64,000 nt of DNA from Ardenticatenaceae bacterium (GCA_020634375.1 JACKBX010000002.1:62001-126000), one strand, 5' to 3'. Positions 27,601 to 35,846 are shown, numbered from the stretch's first letter. Translations and numbers: made by a program. Notes: generated by a model from the letters alone, not told the origin.

Positions 27601-27797
27601 CAGGGGACAGCCTGGTCTGGTACGTGGATGATGTGCTGGCGGGAAATGGCAGTTGGCTCACCGCCAACAATCTGGCCCTGGGTGAACACACCGCGCGGCT
27701 GGAGGTGACGGATAGTGACATGGAAACGGCCGTTGCCGAAGTCACCTTCACCATCGTAGATTGGCAGTTCGTCTACCTGCCAACGATTCTCAGATAA
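24639..27797 (+). CDS. Large secreted protein with beta-propeller and metzincin-type protease motif
   Basis: About 1052 residues with a signal peptide (KKWMLILLLASAGLLVWAA). The first third contains repeated propeller blades with core YIYWTEGSA / YVYWAEAGGRIRRI / RLYWAESSIYY. A central region has AHEMGHVFGRDHVDC, the zinc-binding HExxHxxGxxH of metzincin proteases, so it may be an active metalloprotease. The last third has immunoglobulin-like repeats (LWYVLQYSPDGIGRVTLLLD, LVWYVDDVLAGNGSWLTANN). The end is FVYLPTILR, a tail seen on many Chloroflexota surface proteins (recognised by style). ATG 24639 begins the signal peptide. Confidence 0.82.
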   Translation: MTKKWMLILLLASAGLLVWAARQSKVVRPVVAAPVDAAPTWVNYGNRLALNTARTWAYYTVDRSGDDASNCIDDPQIYRYGRVNAAQVGTLESGCDVPQADAIAADSDHLYYTYAPFGAPATAYRQPATGGEPEQVISIGTVEHAVVLDDTYAYFAMHDPSTGGMAIVKVDKATLLLEIVAQLPTVVGDRISKMTADDTYIYWTEGSAADEGAVRAVAKTGGTVFTAAEAGTERPQDIVVDGDYVYWAEAGGRIRRILKSGGAVQTLYDSNDPVFSIFIKDTTLYFSKGSENGTIWRMNKDGGAATLMAFDRHAPHALVVIGSRLYWAESSIYYIDSSTTAVGVDYALYKLEVTQGIQDGANSMPLVSNKATYVRAYPHEVVGTSQKLVNAYLYGYGADGRPLPGSPLSPLQKADPQPTGAPRSDVDHSFVFLLPEAWTAADFQLQAEINPDDGSRVFETDYTDNLYPADAPVPFSVNPRVACMIALPVIAQDEEGGAVIPNLFANGTLFYDNLERTETLLPATLRVYPYPMIMLSNENYEAYDLTQKSERGYLMSKLATYSLISDVTPFSYLAEQCDPEGTAVAGLVHPDAATTDTSGGSSFTFGGQGNPFTQSMWSILWFETDHQPFNQPRGAVTMAHEMGHVFGRDHVDCNNPDDPDPNYPYDPCLLGDSNDDDAFWGFDGLSMMAIDPMDDTPGVGAGDLMSYRTNRWPSDYTWLAIYDAIGAANQGMMMLNAPAAMTGDVIMVRGMIDATAVTGSLQPIYQYAPSQLTPQQQAQLAQSAAWQGTDTDYAIQLVDGSSAVLYTQPFIVEPEAESPSDPLLVNLTMPFDNETVQVRLVVSATQQVLAAQAVSAHVPTVQFDGLPQVDGDGNLSANWSGQDADGGPLWYVLQYSPDGIGRVTLLLDGQNTSAALPSDYLPGSATGELWLYATDGINTSAWATATLNLPPHAPLAHVMDPYDGQRLPFGAQVALRGIGWDAEDGPLAGDSLVWYVDDVLAGNGSWLTANNLALGEHTARLEVTDSDMETAVAEVTFTIVDWQFVYLPTILR

Positions 27798-27817
27798 GGC
27801 TCAGAGCAGGTAAGGAA

Positions 27818-27846
27818 GGGCGTCCGCAATCATGCGGACGCCCTTT
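27818..27846. terminator. Strong bidirectional terminator
   Basis: GGGCGTCCGCA and TGCGGACGCCC form a perfect 11-bp GC-rich stem with the loop ATCA, followed by TTTA. It lies between the convergent protease gene and the exchanger gene, three bases from the stop of the latter. Confidence 0.85.
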
Positions 27847-27849
27847 AAG

Positions 27850-28962
27850 TTACATCCCGAAACAAAAGTCGGTAAAGAAGCACACCCGCCAGCTAATCCA
27901 GCCAATTTGGCTAAACAAATACCAAAAATACGAACCAATCAGCAAAATGCCAGCATAACGGCCGATTTCCCAGCGCCGCACCATCAGCAGGAACAACAAG
28001 GCAATGACCGTTGCAAACAGCAACACAATCGACGATTGCAAGTTTTCTGTGACAACCTGTACACTTTCGCCGCGCCACAAAATAATAACCAGCCAGGGCA
28101 GACCCAGCCCTATAGCGATATCGAAAATATTTGACCCCACTGCATTGGCAATAGCCATATCCCCTTGCCCCTTTTGGGCAACTGAAATAGAACTCATCAA
28201 GTCAGGGATACTGGTTCCTGTGGCCAGAATGGTCAATGCAATAATCACTTCCGGTATGCCAAAGCTTTGGGCAATATGCACCGCAGACTCGACCATGAAA
28301 TGGGAGAGCAGAGCCAGAAAGATAACTGAGACACCAAAATTCAGGAAGAGAAGTTGCGGCCGTTTACTCAAGTCGGCAAAGAAAAATGACAACAGCTTGT
28401 TCAGGGCGTTTTTCCATGTCCACGAACTTTGGCGAATTTCATGCTGCAGGCTTTCGTCATCGTCATCATCAAAGTCGTTATCAGCCTTGATTTCATAAGG
28501 CACCAGCTTTTTCCAAAAATTAAATGAGAGCAAATAGATGACGTACAAGCTGACGTACATGATTGCATCGGAGAGGCTAATAGCTCCGTCACGGAAAGTG
28601 AACAACAGAAGAATTATGCAAACGATATAAAAAACTAAATCACGGATGACAGGCTGCCAGGTGAGGACGGCACGTTTGACCAATGCCGAGGCACCAATGA
28701 TGACCAAAATATTGAAGATGGCTGACCCGACAATTGTACCTGCTCCCATCGCCTGCTGTTCTGTTACGCGGAATAGGGCCAGAATCGAAACAAACAGTTC
28801 CGGGGCTGAGGAACCAACAGCCATAAAGGTTGCGCCAGCAATGTCTGAAGAAAGTTTTAACCGTTTGGAAATGATTTCAAGTGTTTCAACGAAATAAACG
28901 TCTACGACTTGGGCAAGGAGGACAAATGTAAAAACGAGTTCCAATATCCAAAGAATTATCAT
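27850..28962 (-). CDS. Calcium/sodium antiporter (CaCA family)
   Basis: A 370-residue membrane antiporter with about ten helices. It has the two family alpha repeats: GATFMAVGSSAPELFVSILAL in the first half and ATGTSIPDLMSSISVAQKGQ in the second. The conserved acidic residues (Glu in SAPEL, Asp in SIPDL) bind the transported ions. The cytoplasmic loop between the halves carries DNDFDDDDDES, an acidic stretch that may sense calcium. Typical of the YrbG-like group. It moves calcium out of the cell in exchange for sodium or protons. A monocistronic unit ending at the shared terminator. Confidence 0.88.
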   Translation of the reverse strand: MIILWILELVFTFVLLAQVVDVYFVETLEIISKRLKLSSDIAGATFMAVGSSAPELFVSILALFRVTEQQAMGAGTIVGSAIFNILVIIGASALVKRAVLTWQPVIRDLVFYIVCIILLLFTFRDGAISLSDAIMYVSLYVIYLLSFNFWKKLVPYEIKADNDFDDDDDESLQHEIRQSSWTWKNALNKLLSFFFADLSKRPQLLFLNFGVSVIFLALLSHFMVESAVHIAQSFGIPEVIIALTILATGTSIPDLMSSISVAQKGQGDMAIANAVGSNIFDIAIGLGLPWLVIILWRGESVQVVTENLQSSIVLLFATVIALLFLLMVRRWEIGRYAGILLIGSYFWYLFSQIGWISWRVCFFTDFCFGM

Positions 28963-29155
28963 GTTGCAGCTTCTGCAAAATTTTGTTTAATGGTTAAGCG
29001 TGAGATTATTCCGAACGGGGTTCGTCGGAAGGCCAAAGGATACCCCTAATTTAGAAAATGTAAAATTAAAAGGGAATTGGAAATGGGAGATGAAGGGCAA
29101 AGGATGACAAGCGCTTTGCAGAATACATAGAGAAAAGAAACGCTGGTTCTGGCCC

Positions 29156-30211
29156 TCAACCTATCACTAAATTGAACAGGTAGCCGGTAAAAACGATGGC
29201 CGCAGCAACAATGCCGATGAAAATAATAATCAAGCGCAGTTTAATCACGCGCTTGAGAATGAGCATTTCCGGCAGGCTAAGGGCAACGACAGACATCATA
29301 AAGGCCAATACTGTGCCTAATGCTGCACCCTTTTCCATCAATGCGTGGGCAATGGGAATGATGCCCGCCGCATTGGAGTAGAGGGGAATGCCGAGTAAAA
29401 CAGCAGCCGGAACCGACCACCATGCACTGCGCCCCATCACATCTACCAGAAAATCTTCTGGCACGTAGCCATGAATTCCCGCGCCGATACCAATGCCGAT
29501 GACGACAAACAGCCACACCTTGCTCACAATTTCTCGTGTACTGCGTCCTGCATCGCGGATGCGATCATCTAAGGTGAGTTTGCTGGTGATGCCAATCCCT
29601 TTACCCACCTTGACCTGCCACACAAATTCTTCCACATAGCGCTCTGGCTTAAGACGGCCGATCAAAATCCCTCCCAGTACCGCAATCACCAACCCCGATA
29701 CCAGATACAGTGCGGCGACTTTCCAGCCAAACAGCCCAAAGAGCATGGCGAGGGCTATTTCGTTAATGACTGGAGTGGCTATGAGAAATGAAAAGGTGAC
29801 GCCCAAAGGAATGCCGCTTTCGACAAAGCCAATGAAAAGGGGAACGGCCGAACAGGAGCAAAATGGTGTGATTACGCCCAGTCCGGCAGCCAGTAAATTG
29901 CCAAAGCCTTCACGCCGTCCGCCCAACGCGGCACGGGCCTGTTCGGCGCTGAAAAAGGAACGTGCCAGGGTGACAAGGAAAATCATGCCGGTGAGCAGCA
30001 GCAAAATTTTTGGGACATCGTACACGAAGAAATTGAGTGATTGGCCTAAATGAGAATCGGCAGACAGGCCAATAAGTTGGTAGGTGAACCAGTCGGCCAG
30101 GTTTTGTAACTGCCCCCAGAGGATGAGCCAGAGCACGGCCGTTACCAATACCAGCAACGGCAGCCGCCAATTTTGTTTGTTTTGCAAAGTGGATGCCGGA
30201 TGAGTAGTCAT
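29156..30211 (-). CDS. Permease of the ArsP / DUF318 family
   Basis: A 351-residue membrane protein with about eight helices. Signature: GVITPFCSCSAVPLFIGFVE, followed by FLIATPVINEIALAMLFGLF. The Cys pair in FCSCS is the metal(loid)-binding site of ArsP, which exports trivalent organoarsenicals; other family members have unknown substrates. ATG 30211 overlaps the arsR stop by four bases, so the two are coupled, and a thioredoxin-like gene precedes them. Together they form a metal- or redox-responsive operon. The exact substrate is not defined by the sequence. Confidence 0.85.
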   Translation of the reverse strand: MTTHPASTLQNKQNWRLPLLVLVTAVLWLILWGQLQNLADWFTYQLIGLSADSHLGQSLNFFVYDVPKILLLLTGMIFLVTLARSFFSAEQARAALGGRREGFGNLLAAGLGVITPFCSCSAVPLFIGFVESGIPLGVTFSFLIATPVINEIALAMLFGLFGWKVAALYLVSGLVIAVLGGILIGRLKPERYVEEFVWQVKVGKGIGITSKLTLDDRIRDAGRSTREIVSKVWLFVVIGIGIGAGIHGYVPEDFLVDVMGRSAWWSVPAAVLLGIPLYSNAAGIIPIAHALMEKGAALGTVLAFMMSVVALSLPEMLILKRVIKLRLIIIFIGIVAAAIVFTGYLFNLVIG

Positions 30212-30585
30212 GAATTTGTTTGTCCTTCCGGGCCGCAGAGAATGGGCCGGGGCTGGATGCGGGCTGGGTCTAGCAGAGTATTGAGAGCAATACGGCATTG
30301 GGTAACGGCCGTTTCATTCACCGCGTAGTAAATCCAACGGCCGTCAATGCGGTCGCGCCGCGCAGATACTAACCCTGCTTTACGTAGCACTCGGAGATGA
30401 TGTGAAAGCAAATTAGGAGCCAGCCCAAGACGCTCATTCAACTCGCAGTTACACGAATCCCCCGCCATTAATGCATCCAAAACACGCAGCCGATTGGGAT
30501 CGGCCAACGCTTTTAAAATAGATGCAAGCGTTTCCAATTCAAGTATTTCTAAACCCAAAACACCTGTATCAACTGCCATAGCCAT
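30208..30585 (-). CDS. arsR: ArsR-family metal-responsive repressor
   Basis: A 125-residue winged-helix repressor. The fold runs from LASILKALADPNRLRVLDAL through the helix MAGDSCNCELNERLGLAPNL to SHHLRVLRKAGLVSARRD and the wing DGRWIYYAVN. The pair CNC in helix 3 is the inducer-binding site of ArsR for arsenite or antimonite. It likely binds the palindromes 280 and 365 bases upstream. It sits between a thioredoxin-like gene (stop immediately before its start) and the permease gene (four-base overlap). Confidence 0.9.
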   Translation of the reverse strand: MAMAVDTGVLGLEILELETLASILKALADPNRLRVLDALMAGDSCNCELNERLGLAPNLLSHHLRVLRKAGLVSARRDRIDGRWIYYAVNETAVTQCRIALNTLLDPARIQPRPILCGPEGQTNS

Positions 30586-30831
30586 TCACTCGATGCTATC
30601 TACTAGCCATCCGGTCACTTCGGCTAACGAAGGCAAACGGCCGTAAGAAACAACCTGTCCATTCACAACCAATCCCGGCGTGGACAGCACACCAAAAGCC
30701 ATAATTTCGCCATAGTCGGTCACTTTTTCAATTTGCGCAGGAACGCTCAAGGTGTCAACAGCCTTTTGCGTGATCTGCTCCAATCGTTTGCAATTTGCAC
30801 ATCCAGGGCCTAATACTTTGATATTTAGCAT
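30586..30831 (-). CDS. Small thioredoxin-like redox protein
   Basis: An 81-residue protein of the redox-active disulfide (MTH895-like) group. The active-site motif is GPGCANCKRLE near the N-terminus, followed by KVTDYGEIMAFGVLSTPGLV, where the cis-proline of thioredoxin folds occurs in STPGLV. It is shorter than classical thioredoxin (about 105 residues), as usual for the family. Such genes commonly accompany ArsR and ArsP-type permeases. First gene of the operon; ribosome site AAGGAGTCATTC. Confidence 0.85.
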   Translation of the reverse strand: MLNIKVLGPGCANCKRLEQITQKAVDTLSVPAQIEKVTDYGEIMAFGVLSTPGLVVNGQVVSYGRLPSLAEVTGWLVDSIE

Positions 30832-30866
30832 GAATGACTCCTTCAGGATTAACAGAACAAAACATT

Positions 30867-30886
30867 ACTTCAATGATTATTGAAGT
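30867..30886. promoter_or_regulatory. Palindromic operator, probably ArsR-type, site 1
   Basis: ACTTCAATGATTATTGAAGT is a perfect inverted repeat of 8 + 4 + 8 bases. It lies 36 bases upstream of the redox-protein gene and overlaps a possible -10 box TATAAT (30886-30891) reading rightward to the kinase gene. The 8-4-8 layout fits operators of ArsR/SmtB proteins. A near copy lies about 83 bases away. Confidence 0.7.
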
Positions 30887-30949
30887 ATAATCACCCCCCT
30901 TCCCTCCATCCAGTGAGCAATGTCATAGGAATTAGATGACGAAGATAAT

Positions 30950-30969
30950 AATTCAATCTCTATTGAAGT
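30950..30969. promoter_or_regulatory. Palindromic operator, probably ArsR-type, site 2
   Basis: AATTCAATCTCTATTGAAGT keeps both half-sites of site 1 (ATTCAAT/ATTGAA) with the same 4-base spacer; only one base of an arm differs. The two sites share the gap between the arsR operon and the divergent kinase gene, so both could be controlled by the one repressor. Confidence 0.65.
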
Positions 30970-31058
30970 AACGGCCGTTCTGCTATTCTGACGCAAGGAT
31001 AATACTTTTATGTTACAATCGCACGGCTTTGGCGGCAGGACATATACATGGGTTAGAA

Positions 31059-32654
31059 ATGGCACGAGCACTAGTAGATATCCGAGTATTACAACGGGAA
31101 TATTTGTTAGCCATTACACGGGCGCTAACGGCCGAATTAGACCTGCATGATTTACTGCGGCTCATTTTGCAGGCGTCAGTAGAACTAGTTTCAGGCCGGG
31201 CCGGCATGATCGTACTTGTAGAGCCAAGCACAGAAAGCATGCGTGTTGCCGCCGTTTACGGCATTCCCCCACACCTGGTAGACCATTTTTCGCCACTGCT
31301 AAAAGACCTCCCCTACCGTGAAGGGCAAGAAAACGAAGTCATCCCCGAAATGACACGGCGGCTTAACGAAGTCGCCCTCAAAGCAGATTTGGGACTGACA
31401 AAAGCGCTGCGCCTGCCCATGATTAGCGGCAAAGAAGTGATTGGCCTCATTTATGTCTTTCAGTCGGGCACGTATGTCTTCATGGATGATGCCGCCAAGC
31501 TGCTGCAAAGTTTTGCCGAACAAGCAGCAATTGCCGTTAAAAATGCGCGGCTGTACCAAGAAATCAACCAGGAAAAACTGCGATTAGGCGCAATTTTGGA
31601 ACAGAGTGCCGACGGTGTGATGATTTTGAATCCGGCCTTGCACATCACCGTGTTCAATCGCGCTCTCAGCCAAATGACTGGCTGGCAGCCAGGCGATGCG
31701 ATTGGTCGCCATCACGATGAAATTGTTCGCTGGCGCTCGCTGCGCACAGACAGCGACTTGCCGCAAGCGCTCAAAAATGGCTGGCCGCTGCCGGGTGCGG
31801 CACATTTATACGTGGAGGGAGACTTTCAACGCTCCGAAAATGCTTATTACCAGCCTGTGCAAGACCGGGTGAGTCTGGGTATTACCTATGCGCCATTGAT
31901 GGATGGCAACGGCCGTATGACCAACATCATCGCCAACGTGCGCGACCTCACCCGCTACCGTGAAGAAGAAGCGCTGCAAAAAACCTTCATCTCCGTTGTC
32001 AGCCACGAACTCAAGACCCCGGTTTCCATCATCAAAGGATACGCTGGAACCCTGCGCCGTCAGGATGCACACTGGTCGCCAGAGATTCTCGATGAATCAT
32101 TGGCGGTTATTGAAGAAGAGGCAGATAATCTAACCAACCTCATTGACAATTTGCTAGAAGCTTCGCGGCTGCAAGCTGGAACCTTCAACCTGGAAATCCA
32201 TGAAGATATAAATCTGGCAAAACTAACGGCCAGCGCGGCGAAAAAATTCGGCACACAATCTGGCAAGCATCACATTTCTGTTGAGTTCCCGCAAGACTTT
32301 CCCACCATTTACGGCGATGAACGCCGTCTAGGGCAAGTGCTAAACAATTTGCTCAGCAACGCAATCAAATATTCCCCTGATGGCGGGAATATCATTATTA
32401 GTGGCACAGCACACAGCGAACATGTCACGCTTTCTGTGCGTGATAACGGAATTGGGATTCCTAAGCACGAGCAGCACCGCATCTTCCAAAAGTTCTCGAG
32501 GCTGGACAACGCATTGAGCCGTAAAACTGAGGGCACGGGCCTGGGGCTGTTTTTGACAAAGGCAATCATTGAGGCGCATAACGGCCGTATCTGGTTCACC
32601 AATAATACCGATGGCCCTGGCACCACTTTCACATTTTCATTACCCAGAAACTAA
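31059..32654 (+). CDS. Cytoplasmic histidine kinase with GAF and PAS domains
   Basis: A 531-residue soluble kinase without membrane helices. Residues 20-175 are a GAF domain (ELVSGRAGMIVLVEPSTESM... QSFAEQAAIAVKNARLYQE). Residues 180-300 form a PAS domain (AILEQSADGVMILNPALHIT). The kinase core carries VVSHELKTPVSIIKGY, NLLSNAIKYSPDGG, DNGIGIP and GTGLGLFLTKAIIEAHNG. ATG 31059 was chosen over the TTG at 31029; neither has a strong ribosome site. No response regulator is adjacent. Divergent from the arsR operon across a gap with two operator palindromes, which may link its expression to metal stress. Confidence 0.88.
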   Translation: MARALVDIRVLQREYLLAITRALTAELDLHDLLRLILQASVELVSGRAGMIVLVEPSTESMRVAAVYGIPPHLVDHFSPLLKDLPYREGQENEVIPEMTRRLNEVALKADLGLTKALRLPMISGKEVIGLIYVFQSGTYVFMDDAAKLLQSFAEQAAIAVKNARLYQEINQEKLRLGAILEQSADGVMILNPALHITVFNRALSQMTGWQPGDAIGRHHDEIVRWRSLRTDSDLPQALKNGWPLPGAAHLYVEGDFQRSENAYYQPVQDRVSLGITYAPLMDGNGRMTNIIANVRDLTRYREEEALQKTFISVVSHELKTPVSIIKGYAGTLRRQDAHWSPEILDESLAVIEEEADNLTNLIDNLLEASRLQAGTFNLEIHEDINLAKLTASAAKKFGTQSGKHHISVEFPQDFPTIYGDERRLGQVLNNLLSNAIKYSPDGGNIIISGTAHSEHVTLSVRDNGIGIPKHEQHRIFQKFSRLDNALSRKTEGTGLGLFLTKAIIEAHNGRIWFTNNTDGPGTTFTFSLPRN

Positions 32655-32716
32655 CGGCAAATAGCAAGCTGCAACAAAAAAACTTGCTACTTGCAAACTC
32701 AAAACTAGGAGAATTC

Positions 32717-34054
32717 ATGCAAACCCAAATACAATGCCCCCAATGCGGGACGCCTTTCGTGGCCGAAGTCAACCAAATTATCGATGTTGACCAAAACCCC
32801 CAATTAAAACAAGCCCTGCTGTCTGGGCAGGTAAACATGGCCGTTTGCCCTCGCTGCGGCGCGGGCGGGCAGTTGGCAGCGCCTCTGGTATACCACGACT
32901 CCGCGCACGAACTCTTCATGATTTACGTGCCCACCGAAATGCCCATGAACCAGATGGAGCGGGAACAAATGATCGGCCGTCTCACGCGCCAGGTTGTAGA
33001 CAACTTGCCTCCTGAAAAACGCAAAGCCTACCTCTTTCAGCCGCAAATGATTCTGAACATGCAAACCTTTTACGAAAAAGTGCTAGAGACCGAGGGCGTA
33101 ACCAAAGAGATGATTGAGCGGCAGCGCAAACAGTCCGAGCTGCTTACCACCTTGCTCCGTGCAGATAATGATGTAGCTGACTATTTGATTAAAGAGCGGA
33201 TCAGTGAAATTGACGAGACCTTTTTTGCCATGCTGCAACAATATTTGGATATGGCAGCGCAAACCCAGCAAGAGAAGGAACTGGTAAAGTTAACCAATTT
33301 GCGTGCCAAACTAATGACCGAAACGCCAGCAGGGCGGCAAATGGAAAAGCAGCAAATTGCCATGCACGCCCTGAATCGTGATGCTAAAAAATCGGGCGGC
33401 TTGACACCGGAACTGCTGCTGAAGCATATCCTCATAAACATAGATGATGACCGTATTGTGGGCAGTATGGTCAACGCGGTGCAGGGGGCGCTGAGTTATG
33501 AGTTCTTTGCACTCATTACTGCTGAGGTCGAAAAACTGGAAGGCGTTGGAGAACAGGAAAAAGCAGGAAAGCTGACAGCGCTGCGTAATGATTTGGTGGA
33601 ATTGCAGCAGGCCATGCAACAAGAATCACAGCGCATGGTGGAAGAGGCCACGAAATTGCTAGATACGCTATTGAAAGCACCAGACATGAAAACGGCCGTA
33701 CAGCAAAACATGAATCAATTCGACGATGCGTTTATGTACGTCCTCTCCGCCAATGTTGCCCAAGCAGAACAAAATGAAAACAATCAACTGCTGCAAGCCC
33801 TGACACAGCTTCAGTCATTAATTGTGCAAGAAGTAGAAAGTCAGTACCCACCAGAAATTATTTTCTTGAATCAACTTATGGAAGCGGAAACGGCCATAGC
33901 CCGCGACCAACTCCTCAGCGAAAATCAACAGCTCGTCACACCCAACTTGCTAAAAATGTTGGAAGCCGTTGAAAAGCAAATTGAGGAAATGGGTCAAGAG
34001 GAATTGAACGGCCGTCTGCAAGCCGTCAAACAGGCAATTAAGGCACGAATTTAG
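32717..34054 (+). CDS. CpXC-domain protein with long helical region
   Basis: A 445-residue protein. The first 60 residues carry two Cys pairs, CPQCGTPF and CPRCGAGG, the zinc-ribbon signature of CpXC proteins. The rest is helical and rich in Gln, Glu and Leu (QQEKELVKLTNLRAKLMTET, LQQAMQQESQRMVEEATKLL), likely coiled coil. The role of the family is not known. ATG 32717 with a perfect AGGAG six bases before it is better than the upstream codon at 32684. It follows the GAF/PAS kinase on the same strand and precedes a regulator of the FHA type; a signalling role is only contextual. Confidence 0.75.
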   Translation: MQTQIQCPQCGTPFVAEVNQIIDVDQNPQLKQALLSGQVNMAVCPRCGAGGQLAAPLVYHDSAHELFMIYVPTEMPMNQMEREQMIGRLTRQVVDNLPPEKRKAYLFQPQMILNMQTFYEKVLETEGVTKEMIERQRKQSELLTTLLRADNDVADYLIKERISEIDETFFAMLQQYLDMAAQTQQEKELVKLTNLRAKLMTETPAGRQMEKQQIAMHALNRDAKKSGGLTPELLLKHILINIDDDRIVGSMVNAVQGALSYEFFALITAEVEKLEGVGEQEKAGKLTALRNDLVELQQAMQQESQRMVEEATKLLDTLLKAPDMKTAVQQNMNQFDDAFMYVLSANVAQAEQNENNQLLQALTQLQSLIVQEVESQYPPEIIFLNQLMEAETAIARDQLLSENQQLVTPNLLKMLEAVEKQIEEMGQEELNGRLQAVKQAIKARI

Positions 34055-34059
34055 GTGTC

Positions 34060-34105
34060 AGGTGTTTAAGTGTCAGGTGTCAAGTTACCTGACACTTAAA
34101 CACCT
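34060..34105. repeat. Perfect 19-bp hairpin between convergent genes
   Basis: The arms AGGTGTTTAAGTGTCAGGT and ACCTGACACTTAAACACCT are exact reverse complements around an 8-base loop. The word GTGTCAGGTGT repeats next to it. It fills the whole gap between the CpXC gene and the FHA gene, so it is probably a shared transcription end. Confidence 0.85.
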
Positions 34106-34107
34106 AT

Positions 34108-34752
34108 TTAATGCGGTTCATTATCCAGTCGGAAACCGTGTCCGCGCACCGTCACCACATAGTTATACTCATCCAATTCCGTCAAACGGTCTCGCAGGCG
34201 GCGCACCAACGCATCAATCGCCTGCTCCGAAACGCCCAAGCCGTCCGTCCCCGGCCAAACCACATCCACAATTGCATCGCGGCTGCACACCGCACCATCT
34301 GCCTCATACAGCAGTTCCAACAGGCGGAACTGCGCCAGCGACAGAGGAGGTTCAAGTTCTTGCCCCTGGATGGAAATTGTGCGCTGCGCCTGGTCAATAG
34401 TTAGATTGCCAGCCTTCTTGGGGGGATCAAACGTCAGGGGAACCGTTGCATCCGTGCCCACAAACACCAACTTTACCGCCAGGGCAATGGAAATCTCATC
34501 ACCATCTTGCAAGGGCACCTTGCCCTCTACAGGGCCGCCATTCAAATGCGTTCCATTCTTGCTTTCCAGGTCTTCGAGCAGGTAACGGCCGTTCTCAAAC
34601 CAAATTTTGGCATGATAGCGTGACACCTGGCGTTCTGGCAAAATCACCTGGCAGTCACTGCCACGACCAATCGTAAATTCTGGGGTATCAATTGTCCACT
34701 GCTGACCGTCAAACTGGCCTTCACGTGCAATCAAGACAGGTTTTTCATCCAT
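34108..34752 (-). CDS. FHA-winged helix regulator
   Basis: A 214-residue protein with two domains. The N-terminal FHA domain (about 20-100) shows FTIGRGSDCQVILPERQVSR, YHAKI and LEDLESKNGTHLNG, so it can bind phosphothreonine peptides. The C-terminal half is an OmpR-like winged helix ending in VTVRGHGFRLD. It lacks a receiver domain. Divergent, 108 bases away, is a Ser/Thr kinase, which is the likely partner: the kinase phosphorylates a Thr, the FHA domain reads it, and the winged helix acts on DNA. The actual targets are unknown. Start ATG 34752 with AAGGATTGG before it. Confidence 0.85.
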   Translation of the reverse strand: MDEKPVLIAREGQFDGQQWTIDTPEFTIGRGSDCQVILPERQVSRYHAKIWFENGRYLLEDLESKNGTHLNGGPVEGKVPLQDGDEISIALAVKLVFVGTDATVPLTFDPPKKAGNLTIDQAQRTISIQGQELEPPLSLAQFRLLELLYEADGAVCSRDAIVDVVWPGTDGLGVSEQAIDALVRRLRDRLTELDEYNYVVTVRGHGFRLDNEPH

Positions 34753-34859
34753 ACATCCAATCCTTCTTTATGAAACGTCACACATGATGCGCATGAAACC
34801 ATGCATCATGCTCTATCCATTTTCCCATAGCGTCCATTGCCATTATAATACGTAACGCT

Positions 34860-35846
34860 ATGTTACCACCACTCAAGAACGGTACTATTCTACGCGAACG
34901 CTACCGGTTGACCAACATCGTCGGCCAGGGCGGCATGGGCAGCGTCTACCGCGCCGAGGATTTGCGCCTGCCCGGACGCTTGTGCGCCATTAAAGAAGTG
35001 ACGCCAGACCCCAATGCTTCTCCTGAAATCAAGACGCAGATGCAGGCCCAATTTTTGCAAGAAGCCAGTATTTTGGCGCAATTGGATCATCCCAACCTGC
35101 CAAAAGTCTCCGATTTCTTTGCCTATGAAGGGCGAGAATACCTGGTGATGGACTACGTGCCAGGCCAAGACCTGAAGGAAATTTTGGAAGAAAGTCGTGC
35201 AAACGGCCGTCTCCTTGCCCCACAAACCGTTACAGAATGGGCAGCGCAAATCATGGACGCCCTCGCTTACCTGCACCGCCAAACACCGCCCGTCCTGCAC
35301 CGCGATATCAAACCCGCCAATATCAAACTCACCCCGGACGGCCGTATCAAACTGGTTGATTTTGGCCTCGTCAAACTCATGGCAACGGATGACAACCGCA
35401 CCATCACCGTAGTACAAGGGCGCGGAACCGCCCTTTATACACCACTAGAACAATATGGCGGCGATGGCAGCCACACCGACGCCCGCACCGACATCTACGC
35501 CCTCGGTGCAACTTTCTATCATTTACTTACAGATGTCCCCCCACCAGATGCCCGTTACCGCTTTCTCAACCCCAGCGCCTTGCGCCCAGCCCACCTCGTC
35601 AATTCTCAAGTAAAAGCTCACGTTTCTGAAGCAATCATGTGGGCAATGGAAATGCACCCCGATGAACGGCCGTCCTCCATCACTGAATTCCGCCAAGTCT
35701 TTGAGGGCATTACCCGCCGTCCACTTAAGGGATTTCAGCAGCCTCCTCCCGCCACTTTTTGGCAAGCCATCTTGGAAAATCGCACTCCTCTACTCGTCGC
35801 TACAGGACTGCTTATCATCGCCATCCTTCTCACCCTAAGCGGGTAA
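34860..35846 (+). CDS. Membrane-anchored Ser/Thr protein kinase
   Basis: A 328-residue eukaryote-like kinase. Order of motifs: IVGQGGMGSVYRAED (P-loop), AIKEV (catalytic Lys), HRDIKPANIKL (catalytic loop), DFGLVKL (metal binding) and GTALYTPLEQYGG (activation segment end). All catalytic residues are present. The C-terminus is a single membrane helix (LLVATGLLIIAILLTLSG) with almost nothing outside, so there is no extracellular sensor such as PASTA. Divergent FHA regulator gene upstream suggests a signalling pair. Confidence 0.92.
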   Translation: MLPPLKNGTILRERYRLTNIVGQGGMGSVYRAEDLRLPGRLCAIKEVTPDPNASPEIKTQMQAQFLQEASILAQLDHPNLPKVSDFFAYEGREYLVMDYVPGQDLKEILEESRANGRLLAPQTVTEWAAQIMDALAYLHRQTPPVLHRDIKPANIKLTPDGRIKLVDFGLVKLMATDDNRTITVVQGRGTALYTPLEQYGGDGSHTDARTDIYALGATFYHLLTDVPPPDARYRFLNPSALRPAHLVNSQVKAHVSEAIMWAMEMHPDERPSSITEFRQVFEGITRRPLKGFQQPPPATFWQAILENRTPLLVATGLLIIAILLTLSG

